Shown here piece by piece: positions 15,685 through 23,444 of a DNA stretch of 37,942 bases. The position numbers and the translations under genes are program-made. The stretch comes from DASPUH01 sp035622975. GTDB taxonomy: Bacteria > Chloroflexota > Limnocylindria > Limnocylindrales > CSP1-4. Within the stretch, counting starts at the first letter, position 1. Each line of letters begins with the position of its first letter. Below the pieces are notes generated by a model. That model searched no databases and was not told the DNA's origin. It was given only the letters and a program-made list of their open reading frames with translations. The stretch spans positions 1 to 37,942 of the forward strand of contig DASPUH010000088.1 in NCBI GenBank assembly GCA_035622975.1, in the 5' to 3' direction.

Positions 15685-16086
15685 GTGGTTGACCGGGAAC
15701 GGAACGCCGACGTGGTGCAGCGCGCGCTGCAGGCCTTCGCCCGTCGCGACCTCGAGGCGCTGGGCGCACTGCTGGCCGACGACGTGACGTGGATCACCCC
15801 GGGAGCCAACGTGCTCTCGGGCGAGTATCGCGGCCGCGCCCGGGTCGTGGCGTACCTCCGGGAAGCGGTCCGCCTCACCGCCGGCACGATCCAGGTGCGG
15901 CCGGTCGACCTGCTGGTCGGCCACGATCACGTCGCTGCCCTGGTCGATGTGTCGGGCGAGCTAGACGGGCGCTCCATCAGGGATCGCAGCATCCAGCTCT
16001 TCCGCCTGCACGACGGGCTGATCGTCGAGCGTCGCCTCTTCCCCGGGGACCAGGCAGCGACCGACGCCTTCTGGGGTCGCAGCTAG
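15685..16086 (+). CDS. SnoaL-like / NTF2-fold protein
   Basis: The 133-aa protein follows the NTF2-like pattern: an N-terminal helix (NADVVQRALQAFARRDLEAL), then LLADDVTWITPG, SGEYRGRARVVAYLREA, and strand-rich VDVSGELDGRSIRDRSIQLF and HDGLIVERRLF. Such proteins include ketosteroid isomerase-like enzymes and many small unknowns. No substrate can be assigned. The start is the GTG at 15685, 18 nt after the polymerase gene, with GGAGA upstream, so it is probably in the same transcript. Its TAG stop overlaps the stop codon of the convergent folE gene within CTAG (16083-16086). Confidence 0.75.
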   Translation: MVDRERNADVVQRALQAFARRDLEALGALLADDVTWITPGANVLSGEYRGRARVVAYLREAVRLTAGTIQVRPVDLLVGHDHVAALVDVSGELDGRSIRDRSIQLFRLHDGLIVERRLFPGDQAATDAFWGRS

Positions 16087-16745
16087 GGCGTCGGCGCGGG
16101 CCTGGCGAGGTGGGCGTAGAACTCGGCGCGCGTCCGGTCGCGGGTGCGGAACAGGCCCAGCACCGACGCAGTGGTCATGATCGTGCCGGGCTTGCGGACG
16201 CCGCGCATCACGGCACACAGGTGCGTCGCCTCCACCACCACACCGACCCCCTGTGGCGCGAGGTGGGTCTGCAGGAAGTCGGCGATCTCCTGGGTCATCC
16301 GCTCCTGGACCTGGAGGCGCCGCGCGTACATCTCCACGATGCGGGGGATCTTGGACAGCCCGATGACGCGCCCGCGGGGGATGTAGGCCACCGACGCGGT
16401 GCCGAAGAACGGCAGCAAGTGGTGCTCGCAGAGGGAGTAGAACGGGATGTCCTTGACGACGACCATCTCGCTGTACGCCACGTCAAAGACGGCGCCGTTG
16501 ATGAGCCGCGCCGGGTCCACGTGGTAGCCGGCCGTCAGCTCCAGGTACATGCGGTGGACCCGCTCTGGCGTGCGCACAAGGCCAGGCCGGTCGGGGTCCT
16601 CGCCGATCTCCTCGAGGATGCGGCGCACCGCCTCCTCGACCGGGCCTTGCCCGTCGCCGTCCTCACCGATCTCGGTCTCGATCTCATTGACGAGGACGTG
16701 CACGTGGTCGGGCAGGTCACGGGCGGGCCGGGACGGCGATTCCAT
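16083..16745 (-). CDS. folE: GTP cyclohydrolase I
   Basis: The 220-aa enzyme converts GTP to 7,8-dihydroneopterin triphosphate, the first step of folate and pterin synthesis. Zinc ligands are visible in SLCEHHLLPFFG (Cys, His) and HLCAVMRGVRK (second Cys). Other family marks are GLVRTPERVHRMYLELTAGY, VAYIPRGRVIGLSKIPRIVE and RLQVQERMTQEIADFL. The N-terminal 35 residues are variable, as is normal. The start is the ATG at 16745, 6 nt after TAGGAT on the minus strand, so the message is probably leaderless. Its start codon is only 36 nt from that of the divergent thioesterase gene, and its stop overlaps that of the convergent SnoaL-like gene. Confidence 0.96.
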   Translation of the reverse strand: MESPSRPARDLPDHVHVLVNEIETEIGEDGDGQGPVEEAVRRILEEIGEDPDRPGLVRTPERVHRMYLELTAGYHVDPARLINGAVFDVAYSEMVVVKDIPFYSLCEHHLLPFFGTASVAYIPRGRVIGLSKIPRIVEMYARRLQVQERMTQEIADFLQTHLAPQGVGVVVEATHLCAVMRGVRKPGTIMTTASVLGLFRTRDRTRAEFYAHLARPAPTP

Positions 16746-16751
16746 CCGCCC

Positions 16752-16773
16752 ATCCTACCCGGCTCGCTAGACT
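16752..16773. promoter_or_regulatory. Divergent -10 elements of folE and the thioesterase gene
   Basis: TAGGAT on the minus strand (16757-16752) lies 6 nt before the folE ATG. TAGACT on the plus strand (16768-16773) lies 8 nt before the thioesterase ATG at 16782. Both fit in the 36 nt between the start codons, so each -35 region must lie at or inside the opposite gene. No clear TTGAC-type -35 is seen for either. Confidence 0.55.
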
Positions 16774-16781
16774 CGGCGGCC

Positions 16782-17255
16782 ATGGACGTCCAGCAGGCTG
16801 TGCAGGAGCGCTACGCGCCTCGCTCCGTGTGCTTCGGCTGCGGGCCCGCCAACCCCGACGGCCTCCAGCTGCACAGCTTCGAGGATGGCGTCGAGCTGGT
16901 CGCCGAGTGGCAGCCGTCGGCCCGGTACGAAGCCTTTGCCGGCGCGTTGAACGGCGGGATCTGCGCCGTGCTGCTCGACTGTCATGCCAACTGGGCCGCC
17001 GCGATGGGCCTCATGCGCGCGGGCGCAGCGGATCGGCCACCGGCCACGGTGACGGCCGGCTACGAGGTCAAGCTCCTGGCCCCCACGCCGACCGCCGGTC
17101 CGCTGCAGCTGCGTTCACGCGTCGTCTCCCTGGAAGGCCGGCGCGCCGTGGCGGAGTCCGAGATCTCGATCGCAGGCGAGGTGACCGCGACCTTCCGCGG
17201 GACGTTCGTGGCGGTCGGGCCGGGCCACCCCGCCTTCCACCGCTGGGACGCCTAG
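16782..17255 (+). CDS. PaaI-like hotdog-fold thioesterase
   Basis: The 157-aa protein is a hotdog-fold acyl-CoA thioesterase of the PaaI/YigI group. It opens with the N-terminal Cys-rich stretch CFGCGPANPDGLQL, seen in many stand-alone members. The core region is YEAFAGALNGGICAVLLDCH (the catalytic helix, with the family's 'H-G-G' reduced to N-G-G), followed by VTAGYEVKLLAPTPTAGPLQ. The C-terminal strands carry ESEISIAGEVTATFRGTFVA. The acyl-CoA substrate is unknown. The start is ATG 16782, close to TAGACT. The TAG stop overlaps the stop of the convergent hydrolase gene in CTAG (17252-17255). Confidence 0.83.
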   Translation: MDVQQAVQERYAPRSVCFGCGPANPDGLQLHSFEDGVELVAEWQPSARYEAFAGALNGGICAVLLDCHANWAAAMGLMRAGAADRPPATVTAGYEVKLLAPTPTAGPLQLRSRVVSLEGRRAVAESEISIAGEVTATFRGTFVAVGPGHPAFHRWDA

Positions 17256-18229
17256 ACCGCTCCGCGAGCCGCGCCGGCTGCCTCGAGGAGCCCCAGGAGA
17301 TCGTCCGCCAGCTCGTCCGGGCGGTAGCGCATGAGGTTGTGGCCGACGCCGGCATAGCGCCGGATGGTGGTCGGTGGCAACCCCGCGGAGGCGCGGCGCC
17401 GCAGTTCGTCGTCCAGGGCCAGACGGCGCTCGCGAGCGGCCATGTCGTCCGCGCCGCCCGCCTCGGCGATGGTCACCAGCATGGGACCCGGGTAGGTCCC
17501 CAGCACGGCGGCCGGGCGGTAGTCGAACATCGCCCGCACCGAGCCTGACAGCGCGAAGCGCCGCACGACCGGTGTGACCCGGCCCTGGTACTTCTCGTCG
17601 ACCGCCGCCCGCGCCGCCCGTTCCTGGTCGGCGTCCCAGCTGGCGGGGTCGTAGTCACGGCGGTCGGCCAGGTAGGCCTCCATCGAGGCGAGGACCTCGG
17701 GCGGGTCGGCCAGGGTGCGCAGCATCTCGTCGGCGTCCATGCCAGTCGCCTCGCCGATGTCCTCCCACCCGCCGTCGATGAGGGCGAGCCCGGCCACCGT
17801 CGCCGGGCGGAGCGTCGCGGCAGTGCCGGCCACCAGGGCCCCGAACCCGTGGCCGGCGATCACCACGGGCCGCCCGTCGCCGTCGGGCCCCATGCCCATC
17901 GCCGTCACGACGGTCAGCACGTCGTAGGCGAGTGACTCAAGGTCATACCCCGCGCGCGGTGATTCGGAGAGGCCGTGGCCGCGCAGGTCCGGGGCCACGA
18001 CCCGCGCGTGGGCGGTGAGCCTCCGCGCGATCGGCGCCCAGATCCAGCCGGTGGCCGAGAGCCCGTGGATGAGCATCAGGGCCGGCAGGTCGCCGGCCGG
18101 CGGATCGGCCCCGCGCGGACCGCCCCAGTCCAGGAGGTTGAGGCGCTCGCCGGTGTCGACCGTGACCACCAGCGACTCGGGGACGGCCTCGAGGTCCGCC
18201 ACCAGTGGTCGGTCGTGGGTCCGGGTCAC
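17252..18229 (-). CDS. Alpha/beta-hydrolase-fold protein lacking the nucleophile Ser
   Basis: The 325-aa protein has the complete alpha/beta-hydrolase outline: oxyanion strand LMLIHGLSATG, VVAPDLRGHGLSESP, the elbow VVIAGHGFGALVAG and a C-terminal His297 in YAGVGHNLMRY. In the elbow (family form G-x-S-x-G) the middle residue is Gly128, encoded by GGG at 17846-17848, not Ser, Asp or Cys. A classical acyl-enzyme reaction is therefore not expected. It could be a binding protein or use another mechanism, or the base could be a sequencing error. The start is the GTG at 18229, 6 nt after TATGCT on the minus strand. An open frame upstream to 18529 runs into the divergent zincin gene and is rejected. 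Confidence 0.85.
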   Translation of the reverse strand: MTRTHDRPLVADLEAVPESLVVTVDTGERLNLLDWGGPRGADPPAGDLPALMLIHGLSATGWIWAPIARRLTAHARVVAPDLRGHGLSESPRAGYDLESLAYDVLTVVTAMGMGPDGDGRPVVIAGHGFGALVAGTAATLRPATVAGLALIDGGWEDIGEATGMDADEMLRTLADPPEVLASMEAYLADRRDYDPASWDADQERAARAAVDEKYQGRVTPVVRRFALSGSVRAMFDYRPAAVLGTYPGPMLVTIAEAGGADDMAARERRLALDDELRRRASAGLPPTTIRRYAGVGHNLMRYRPDELADDLLGLLEAAGAARGAV

Positions 18230-18234
18230 GCCGC

Positions 18235-18241
18235 TAGCATA
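18235..18241. promoter_or_regulatory. Shared bidirectional -10 element
   Basis: The 7 bp TAGCATA reads as TAGCAT on the plus strand (9 nt before the zincin ATG at 18250). On the minus strand it reads as TATGCT (6 nt before the hydrolase GTG at 18229). The two start codons are separated by only 20 bp, so one short AT-rich box apparently serves both directions. Confidence 0.65.
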
Positions 18242-18249
18242 GGCAGGCC

Positions 18250-18705
18250 ATGCCCATCCGCCGCCGTGGCTCCCAGGCGCGCCGCCACCCCGATCGACGT
18301 GCGCCCAGCGCGTGGGCACAGGTGCAGGGGCTCGATGACGCCCCGCTCGACCCCTTCGAGCGGGCCGTGGAGGCGGCCATCGATGGCCTGGCGCCCCCGC
18401 TCCAGCGGCTGCTCGACCGTGTCGCGATCGTGATCGAGGACGAACCGACCCGCGAGCAACGGCGCGACCAGCACCTGGCTCCCGATGAGACGTTGTACGG
18501 TCTCTACGAAGGCACGCCGCTCGTGGCATGGGGCGCGGACGAGGTGCCGTTCCCCAACAAGATCACGCTCTTCCGCATCCCCCTGGAGGCGGACCATCCG
18601 GACCCGCGCGACCTGGCCGTGGAGGTCAGGCGGACCCTGCAGCACGAGCTGGCCCACCACGTGGGCTTCGACGAGCACGGGATGGACGACCTGGGCCTGG
18701 AGTGA
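18250..18705 (+). CDS. Zincin-like metallopeptidase-family protein
   Basis: The 151-aa protein ends with the metal motif QHELAHHVGFDEHGMDDLGL: HELAH gives two His ligands, and the following G-x-D-E-H matches the extended H-E-x-x-H-x-x-G-x-x-(D/E) form. This is the small cytoplasmic 'metallopeptidase family' (Thermus TTHA0227-like) common in Actinomycetota and Chloroflexota. The preceding DETLYGLYEGTPLVAWGADE and PNKITLFRIPLEA are also typical. No signal peptide is visible. The N-terminus (IRRRGSQARRHPDRRAP) is basic and low-complexity. The natural substrate of the family is unknown. The start is ATG 18250, behind the shared -10 box. Confidence 0.85.
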   Translation: MPIRRRGSQARRHPDRRAPSAWAQVQGLDDAPLDPFERAVEAAIDGLAPPLQRLLDRVAIVIEDEPTREQRRDQHLAPDETLYGLYEGTPLVAWGADEVPFPNKITLFRIPLEADHPDPRDLAVEVRRTLQHELAHHVGFDEHGMDDLGLE

Positions 18706-18916
18706 CGAGGCGGGGCGGTGACAGGCGGCACTGACCCGACGCCCCGACCAACGTACGGCTCGACGCGGATGGTTCACCCGGCCAGAGTGCCGCCGACGGA
18801 CGGTCCGGACGTCGACTCGTCGCGGATCGCACCTTCCGGCCTCATCGCGTCGACCTGCTGTCGACCGGTCTCCAGGCGGGCCGTCCGTCGCCAACCTCCC
18901 GCACCGGGCTCCCGCC

Positions 18917-19978
18917 CTACGGCAGGGGCGCTGCCAGGGCCAGCATGTCGGGCAGGCGGGCCAGATCGACGTTGCCGCCTGAGGCGACGACGCAGACCGT
19001 GTCGCCCTCTCGCAACGGGATGCGGCCGGTCAGCAGCGCTCCCAGCGCGGCCGCACCGGCCGGTTCCAGCAGCTGCTTCATCCGCTCCAGGGCGAAGGCC
19101 ATGCCCGCGGCGATGGTGGCCTCGTCCAGCAGGATCACGTCCTCCACGAAGCGGGCGATGATGGGGATGGTCCACGCCCCGGCGAACGGCGCCCCCAGGC
19201 CGTCCGCGATGGAGACAGGCGTGATGGTGACCGGCCGGCCCGCCGCCAGGCCCACGGTCACGGCATTGCTGCGCTCCGGCTCGACGCCGTAGATGCGCAC
19301 CTGGCGCCGCCGCCGCTTGAGGGCCGAGGCGATGCCGCTGATGAGCCCGCCACCCCCGATGCCGACCACGACCACATCGACCTCCGGCAGCTGGTCGGCG
19401 ATCTCCAGGCCGACGGTGCCCTGGCCGGCGATGACCAGCGGGTCGTCGAAGGGATGCAGGAACGTCAGGTGGCGCTCGGCCTCCAGCTCGTGCATCCGCT
19501 CGAACGTCTCCCCCACGTGAGCGCCGTAGAGCACGACCTCCGCCCCGTACCCGGCTGCCGCGGCGGCCTTGGTGGGCGACGCGGCCGCGTGCATCACGAC
19601 CGTGGAGGCGACACCGGCGCGCTTGGCGGCGAGGGCCACGGCCATGGCGTGATTGCCGGCCGACACCGCGATGACGCCGCGCCGGCGCTCGGCGGGCGTG
19701 AGGGAGGCGACACGGTTGAACGCGCCGCGGGGCTTGAAGGAGCCCGTGAGCTGGAGGTGCTCGGCCTTCACGAACAGCCGCGGCTGGTCGTCGTGCACGC
19801 CGGCGATCTCGCGACCCGCGGCGCCGCCCGTCCCCAGGCGGATGCCGGTGCGCCGGGCCACCACGGCAGCCGCGGTCCGCGAGGCGAGCATGGGCGTGAC
19901 GCGGACCTGGCCCCGGAGCAGGCGGGCGGCCGCCTCGATGTCAGCCAGCGTGACGTCGCGGGTCCCCAGGTCGGCCAT
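18917..19978 (-). CDS. PLP-dependent threonine/serine dehydratase family enzyme
   Basis: The 353-aa fold-type II PLP enzyme most resembles catabolic threonine ammonia-lyase or serine racemase. Visible marks are TLADIEAAARLLRGQVRVTP, KAEHLQLTGSFKPRGAFNRV with the PLP Lys, SAGNHAMAVALAAK, the phosphate loop GIGGGGLISG, and the C-terminal ASGGNVDL. An insertion of about 20 residues (TGIRLGTGGAAGREIAGVHD) interrupts the N-terminal region before the PLP Lys. No ACT regulatory domain is present, so a biosynthetic, isoleucine-controlled role is unlikely. The start is ATG 19978; the frame stays open upstream to 20395 but that part is antisense to the secreted protein gene. GATACT lies 7 nt before the start. 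Confidence 0.87.
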   Translation of the reverse strand: MADLGTRDVTLADIEAAARLLRGQVRVTPMLASRTAAAVVARRTGIRLGTGGAAGREIAGVHDDQPRLFVKAEHLQLTGSFKPRGAFNRVASLTPAERRRGVIAVSAGNHAMAVALAAKRAGVASTVVMHAAASPTKAAAAAGYGAEVVLYGAHVGETFERMHELEAERHLTFLHPFDDPLVIAGQGTVGLEIADQLPEVDVVVVGIGGGGLISGIASALKRRRRQVRIYGVEPERSNAVTVGLAAGRPVTITPVSIADGLGAPFAGAWTIPIIARFVEDVILLDEATIAAGMAFALERMKQLLEPAGAAALGALLTGRIPLREGDTVCVVASGGNVDLARLPDMLALAAPLP

Positions 19979-20067
19979 CCCGGCCAGTATCGCAGGCCGA
20001 TGGTCCGGGTCCGGCGAAACGACCGGGCCGCTTGACGCGCCGGCCGCCCGACCGCAGCCTGCGGATC

Positions 20068-22290
20068 GTGCCCGCCGCTCGCCAGCGCACTCTCCTCCGA
20101 AGCCTCCTGAGCCTGCTGGCCGCCCTGGTCGTGGCCGGCCCGATCGGGCTGGGGGCCGCCCCGCCGGTCGCGGCGACGACGCCGGCCCTGCCCGCCCTGC
20201 CGACCGGCTGGCCGCTGGCGGACCTGGCCCTGGGCCTGGCCGACGGGCCAGGTGGTGCCGCCAGCCTCCAGTCGGTGGCACCCTTCCAGCTGCGCTACCA
20301 GTACCTCGCCGGCGGCGTGAACACGGGGGCCGGCTGGCAGACCTGGAACAGCAACGGCACCTTCGTCTCGATGTACGTGAGCGAGTCGGCGGCACACGGC
20401 ATCGTGCCCGTCTTCAGCTACTACATGCTCCGCCAGTCCAAGCCGGGCAACGCCCAGGGCGAGTACGCCGGCGACCTGGGCAACCTCAAGAACACCTCGA
20501 CGATGACGGCGTTCTGGCAGGACATGCGGGCGTTCATGCAGCGCGCGGCGGCGGCCACGCCGGTCGTCCTGCAGGTGGAGCCCGACATGTGGGGCTACGC
20601 CGAGCAGTCCACGGGCACGAAGGACGACGCCACGCTCGTGCCCGTCCAGGTCTCGGCGACGGGCCTGGCCGAACTGGCGGGCCTGCCCAACACCCTGGCC
20701 GGCTTCGCCCAGGCCGTGGTCCGGCTGCGCGACCGGTACGCCCCCAACGTGATCCTGGGCTACCACCTCTCGTGGTGGGGCACCAACCAGGATCCGTTCA
20801 GCGGCTCGGCGACCTGGACCAGCGCGCAGATCGATGCCCTGGCGGCCCGGTCGACCGCCTTCTACCGCTCGCTCGGCACCGCCTTCGACGTGTCGTTCAC
20901 CGAGTTCTCCGATCGCGACGCGGCGTTCAAGCAGCTCGTGTCCGGCGACGGCGGGGCGTCGTGGTGGGATGCCGCGGACTTCGCCAACCATGTCCGCTAC
21001 CTGGGGGACTTCTCGACCGGTACCCGCCTGCGCCTGATCTCGTGGCAGATCCCCGAGGGCAACCAGGTCATGGCCGCGATGGACGACACGTGGGGCCACT
21101 ACCAGGACAACAGGCCTGAATGGCTGCTCGGAGCCGACTCCGCGGCACACCTCGCGGCGTACGCCAACGCCGGCGTCATCGCGTTCCTGTTCGGCGGCGG
21201 CGCCGGCGGCACGACCTGCGCCTGCGACGCCGACGGTGATGGCGTGACGAACCCGGCGCCCATCGACGGCAACACGACCGCGTCGTACAGCGCCGATGAC
21301 GACGGCGGGTACCTCAAGCACCAGGCCGCGGCGTACTACGCCGGCGGCGCGCTGGCCCTCCCAGCGGGCGTGGCGCGACTCACGCCGCTCCGCCTGTCCG
21401 GCGCCGACCGCTACGCCACGGCAGCCGCCGTCAGCGCGGCCATCTTTGCGCCCGGCGTGCCCGTCGTCTACGTCGCCAGCGGCCTGACGTTCCCTGACGC
21501 GCTCTCGGCCGCTCCGGCCGCGGCGACGCAGGGCGGCCCGGTGCTCCTGGTGTCGACCGCCGCGATCCCGCCGCCCACGGCGGCCGAGCTGACCAGACTC
21601 CATCCCCAACGCATCGTCGTCCTGGGCGGCCTCGGGGTGATCTCGCAGGGGGTGCGGGATCAGCTGGCGGCCTACACCACGGGAACCGTGACGCCCCTCG
21701 CCGGGGCGGACCGGTACGCCACCTCGGCCGCCGTCAGCGCCGCCGTCTTCCCCGGTGGAGGGATCGTGCCGGAGGTCTTCGTCGCCAGCGGCGCGGCCTT
21801 CCCCGATGCCCTGTCCGTGGCGGCCATCGCGGGCCACCTCCACGTGCCGGTCCTGCTCACGGCCCCCGGCGGTCTGCCGGCCAGCACGCGCGTCGAGCTC
21901 CTGCGCCTCGCGCCGCCATCGGTCGTCGTGGCCGGCGGGACCGCCGCTGTCTCCGCCGCGGTCGCGGATCAGATCCACGCCCTGCTGGGCGTCCCGGTGA
22001 CCCGCCTGGATGGAGCGAACCGTTACGCCACGGCGGCCGTCGTGAGTGCCTGGGCGTACCCGGGCGGCGCCGCGAGCGTCTTCCTCGCGGCCGGGACGGC
22101 CTTCCCTGACGCCCTCTCGGGAGCCGTTGCGGCCGGCCTCGCTGGCGTGCCGCTGCTCTTGACCGATCCCGACACCGTGCCTGCCGAGACGCTCGCCGAA
22201 GCGCGGCGCCTGGCGCCCTCGGCGGTCACGGTCCTGGGCGGCCCGGCCGCCGTGTCGGAAGGCGTCGTCCGCCTGATCGACACCCCATAG
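20068..22290 (+). CDS. Secreted protein: barrel domain plus three cell-wall-binding repeats (CWB2)
   Basis: The 740-aa protein begins with a signal peptide (TLLRSLLSLLAALVVAGPIG, then AAPPVAA). Residues about 60-430 look like a (beta/alpha)8 glycosidase-type barrel: FQLRYQYLAGGVNTGAGWQT, IVPVFSYYMLRQ, VVLQVEPDMWGYAEQ, NVILGYHLSWWGTNQDP, FDVSFTEFSDRDAAF and RLISWQIPEGNQ. A Ca-binding-like DADGDGVTNPAPID follows. Three cell-wall-binding-2 repeats end the protein, each opening with (R/P)L(S/A/D)GA(D/N)RYAT. CWB2 repeats anchor proteins to the wall in Bacillota and Actinomycetota. I cannot name the barrel family; Glu and Asp on strand ends are candidate catalytic residues. The start is uncertain: GTG 20068 gives a compact signal peptide, while TTG 20032 adds 12 residues. 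Confidence 0.82.
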   Translation: MPAARQRTLLRSLLSLLAALVVAGPIGLGAAPPVAATTPALPALPTGWPLADLALGLADGPGGAASLQSVAPFQLRYQYLAGGVNTGAGWQTWNSNGTFVSMYVSESAAHGIVPVFSYYMLRQSKPGNAQGEYAGDLGNLKNTSTMTAFWQDMRAFMQRAAAATPVVLQVEPDMWGYAEQSTGTKDDATLVPVQVSATGLAELAGLPNTLAGFAQAVVRLRDRYAPNVILGYHLSWWGTNQDPFSGSATWTSAQIDALAARSTAFYRSLGTAFDVSFTEFSDRDAAFKQLVSGDGGASWWDAADFANHVRYLGDFSTGTRLRLISWQIPEGNQVMAAMDDTWGHYQDNRPEWLLGADSAAHLAAYANAGVIAFLFGGGAGGTTCACDADGDGVTNPAPIDGNTTASYSADDDGGYLKHQAAAYYAGGALALPAGVARLTPLRLSGADRYATAAAVSAAIFAPGVPVVYVASGLTFPDALSAAPAAATQGGPVLLVSTAAIPPPTAAELTRLHPQRIVVLGGLGVISQGVRDQLAAYTTGTVTPLAGADRYATSAAVSAAVFPGGGIVPEVFVASGAAFPDALSVAAIAGHLHVPVLLTAPGGLPASTRVELLRLAPPSVVVAGGTAAVSAAVADQIHALLGVPVTRLDGANRYATAAVVSAWAYPGGAASVFLAAGTAFPDALSGAVAAGLAGVPLLLTDPDTVPAETLAEARRLAPSAVTVLGGPAAVSEGVVRLIDTP
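21391..22287 (+). repeat. Three tandem CWB2 repeat units (coding)
   Basis: Units of about 100 codons begin near 21391 (RLSGADRYAT), 21694 (PLAGADRYAT) and 22003 (RLDGANRYAT). Each contains FPDAL followed by S and a hydrophobic strand ending in a VVLGG-, VVVAGG- or VTVLGG-type turn. They are diverged at the DNA level, so the duplication is old. Confidence 0.8.
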
Positions 22291-22395
22291 CGGCGTTCGG
22301 GCCGGCCGGCGCGCGTGTACGATGCGGACGCGGCCGACGGGGTGGCGGCCACCAGCCGGCGGGATCGCCGGCGATCAGGCCAGCAGGGGTTGAAC

Positions 22396-23019
22396 ATGCC
22401 AGGGTTCACGCCGTTCACCAACAACTACCGCGACCTCTCCGACGAAAATGGCTACCAGTTCGAGTTCGTCTGCGACATCTGCGGCAGTGGGTACCGAAGC
22501 GAATTCCAGCGCTCGGCCATCGGCAGCGCCAGCTCCCTGCTCGGCGGCGCCAGCCAGTTGATCGGGGGCCTCTGGGGCGCGTCGAACGCCACGCGCGGCG
22601 CCAAGGACTTCATGGACCGCGGCGCACGGGACGAGGCGCTCAAGAAGGCGGCCAACGAGATCATGCCGCTCTTCAAGCGCTGCCCCCGCGACAGCAAGTG
22701 GGTCGACGAGACCTGCTGGAACGAGGACCGCGGCCTGTGCGTGGACGACGCCCCCAAGCTGGCCGCCGAGATGGAAGCCGAGCGCGCCTCGGTCGAGCGC
22801 AGCCAGATGCAGCAGGCGATGCAGAACCAGCAGGTCTTCTCCGGCGACCTCTCCGCCCGGACCACCGTGTGCACCAACTGCGGCAAGCCGGTCGGCTCGG
22901 AGAAGTTCTGCTCCAACTGCGGGACACCGACCGGCCAGGCCAAGTGCGCCTCGTGCGGCCAGGAACTGGCCCCGGGCGTGCGCTTCTGCGGCAACTGCGG
23001 CAAACCGGTCGCCGCCTAA
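22396..23019 (+). CDS. Zinc-ribbon protein with central helical region
   Basis: The 207-aa cytoplasmic protein has an N-terminal CxxC pair in FVCDICGSGYRSEFQRSAIG. A Gly/Ala-rich hydrophobic stretch follows (SASSLLGGASQLIGGLWGAS). The middle contains further Cys (KRCPRDSKWVDETCW, RGLCVDDAPKL) and a Gln-rich helix. The C-terminus is a double zinc ribbon: CTNCGKPVGSEKFCSNCG and CASCGQELAPGVRFCGNCGK. Double zinc ribbons of this type mediate protein or nucleic acid contacts, and no enzyme motif is present. The start is ATG 22396, with CAGCAGGGG upstream. A TACGAT box at 22319-22324 predicts a leader of about 65 nt. A second zinc-ribbon gene converges from the right. Confidence 0.8.
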   Translation: MPGFTPFTNNYRDLSDENGYQFEFVCDICGSGYRSEFQRSAIGSASSLLGGASQLIGGLWGASNATRGAKDFMDRGARDEALKKAANEIMPLFKRCPRDSKWVDETCWNEDRGLCVDDAPKLAAEMEAERASVERSQMQQAMQNQQVFSGDLSARTTVCTNCGKPVGSEKFCSNCGTPTGQAKCASCGQELAPGVRFCGNCGKPVAA

Positions 23020-23043
23020 CGAGCTCCCCTCGGGCGAGCAGTG

Positions 23044-23430
23044 TCAGACGCCCGGCGCGAGAGTCCCGCAGACGGTACAGAACCGGGCGCCGGCCGGCAG
23101 CGGCGCGCCACAACCGGAACAGGTCGGGGTGAGCGCCGACGCGGCCGGCGACTCCGCGGCTGGCGCTGACGCTGGTGCCGCTGGGACGGCCGCTGGCGCC
23201 GGGCTCGACGTGGTGCCGGGCACGCCCACAGCGGCGCCGGCTCCCGCCGCAGGCTTGAGCGAGGTGCCGCAGGCAGGACAGGTGATCCAGGCCGGGTCGT
23301 CGACGATGCGGCGGCAGTTTGGACAGCGAGCCGGCGCGAACGGATCGGCCGTGCCGCAATAGGGGCAGGCGGCGACATCTCGTTCGATCCACCTGCCGCA
23401 GTGAGGACAGGGGTGTTTGAAGGTCGGCAT
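23044..23430 (-). CDS. Small protein with three zinc-ribbon pairs and a Pro/Ala linker
   Basis: The 128-aa protein starts with two ribbon-like knuckle pairs (CPHCGRWIERDVAACPYCG and CPNCRRIVDDPAWITCPACG). A Pro/Ala-rich linker follows (VGVPGTTSSPAPAAVPAAPA and onward). It ends in a third ribbon, CSGCGAPLPAGARFCTVCG. All cysteines come in C-x-x-C pairs, consistent with three zinc sites. No catalytic domain is seen. The start is ATG 23430, with AGAGGAG on the minus strand upstream. It lies 14 nt after the stop of the 469-aa gene and is probably in the same operon. Its C-terminal ribbon is almost the same as the one at the end of the convergent 22396 gene. Confidence 0.78.
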   Translation of the reverse strand: MPTFKHPCPHCGRWIERDVAACPYCGTADPFAPARCPNCRRIVDDPAWITCPACGTSLKPAAGAGAAVGVPGTTSSPAPAAVPAAPASAPAAESPAASALTPTCSGCGAPLPAGARFCTVCGTLAPGV

Positions 23431-23444
23431 CGTGCTCCTCTGGC

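Noticed and set aside
19768..21978. 736-aa minus-strand frame
   Set aside because: It is antisense to the secreted CWB2 gene and overlaps the PLP enzyme; the translation is a Gly/Arg/His-rich shadow.
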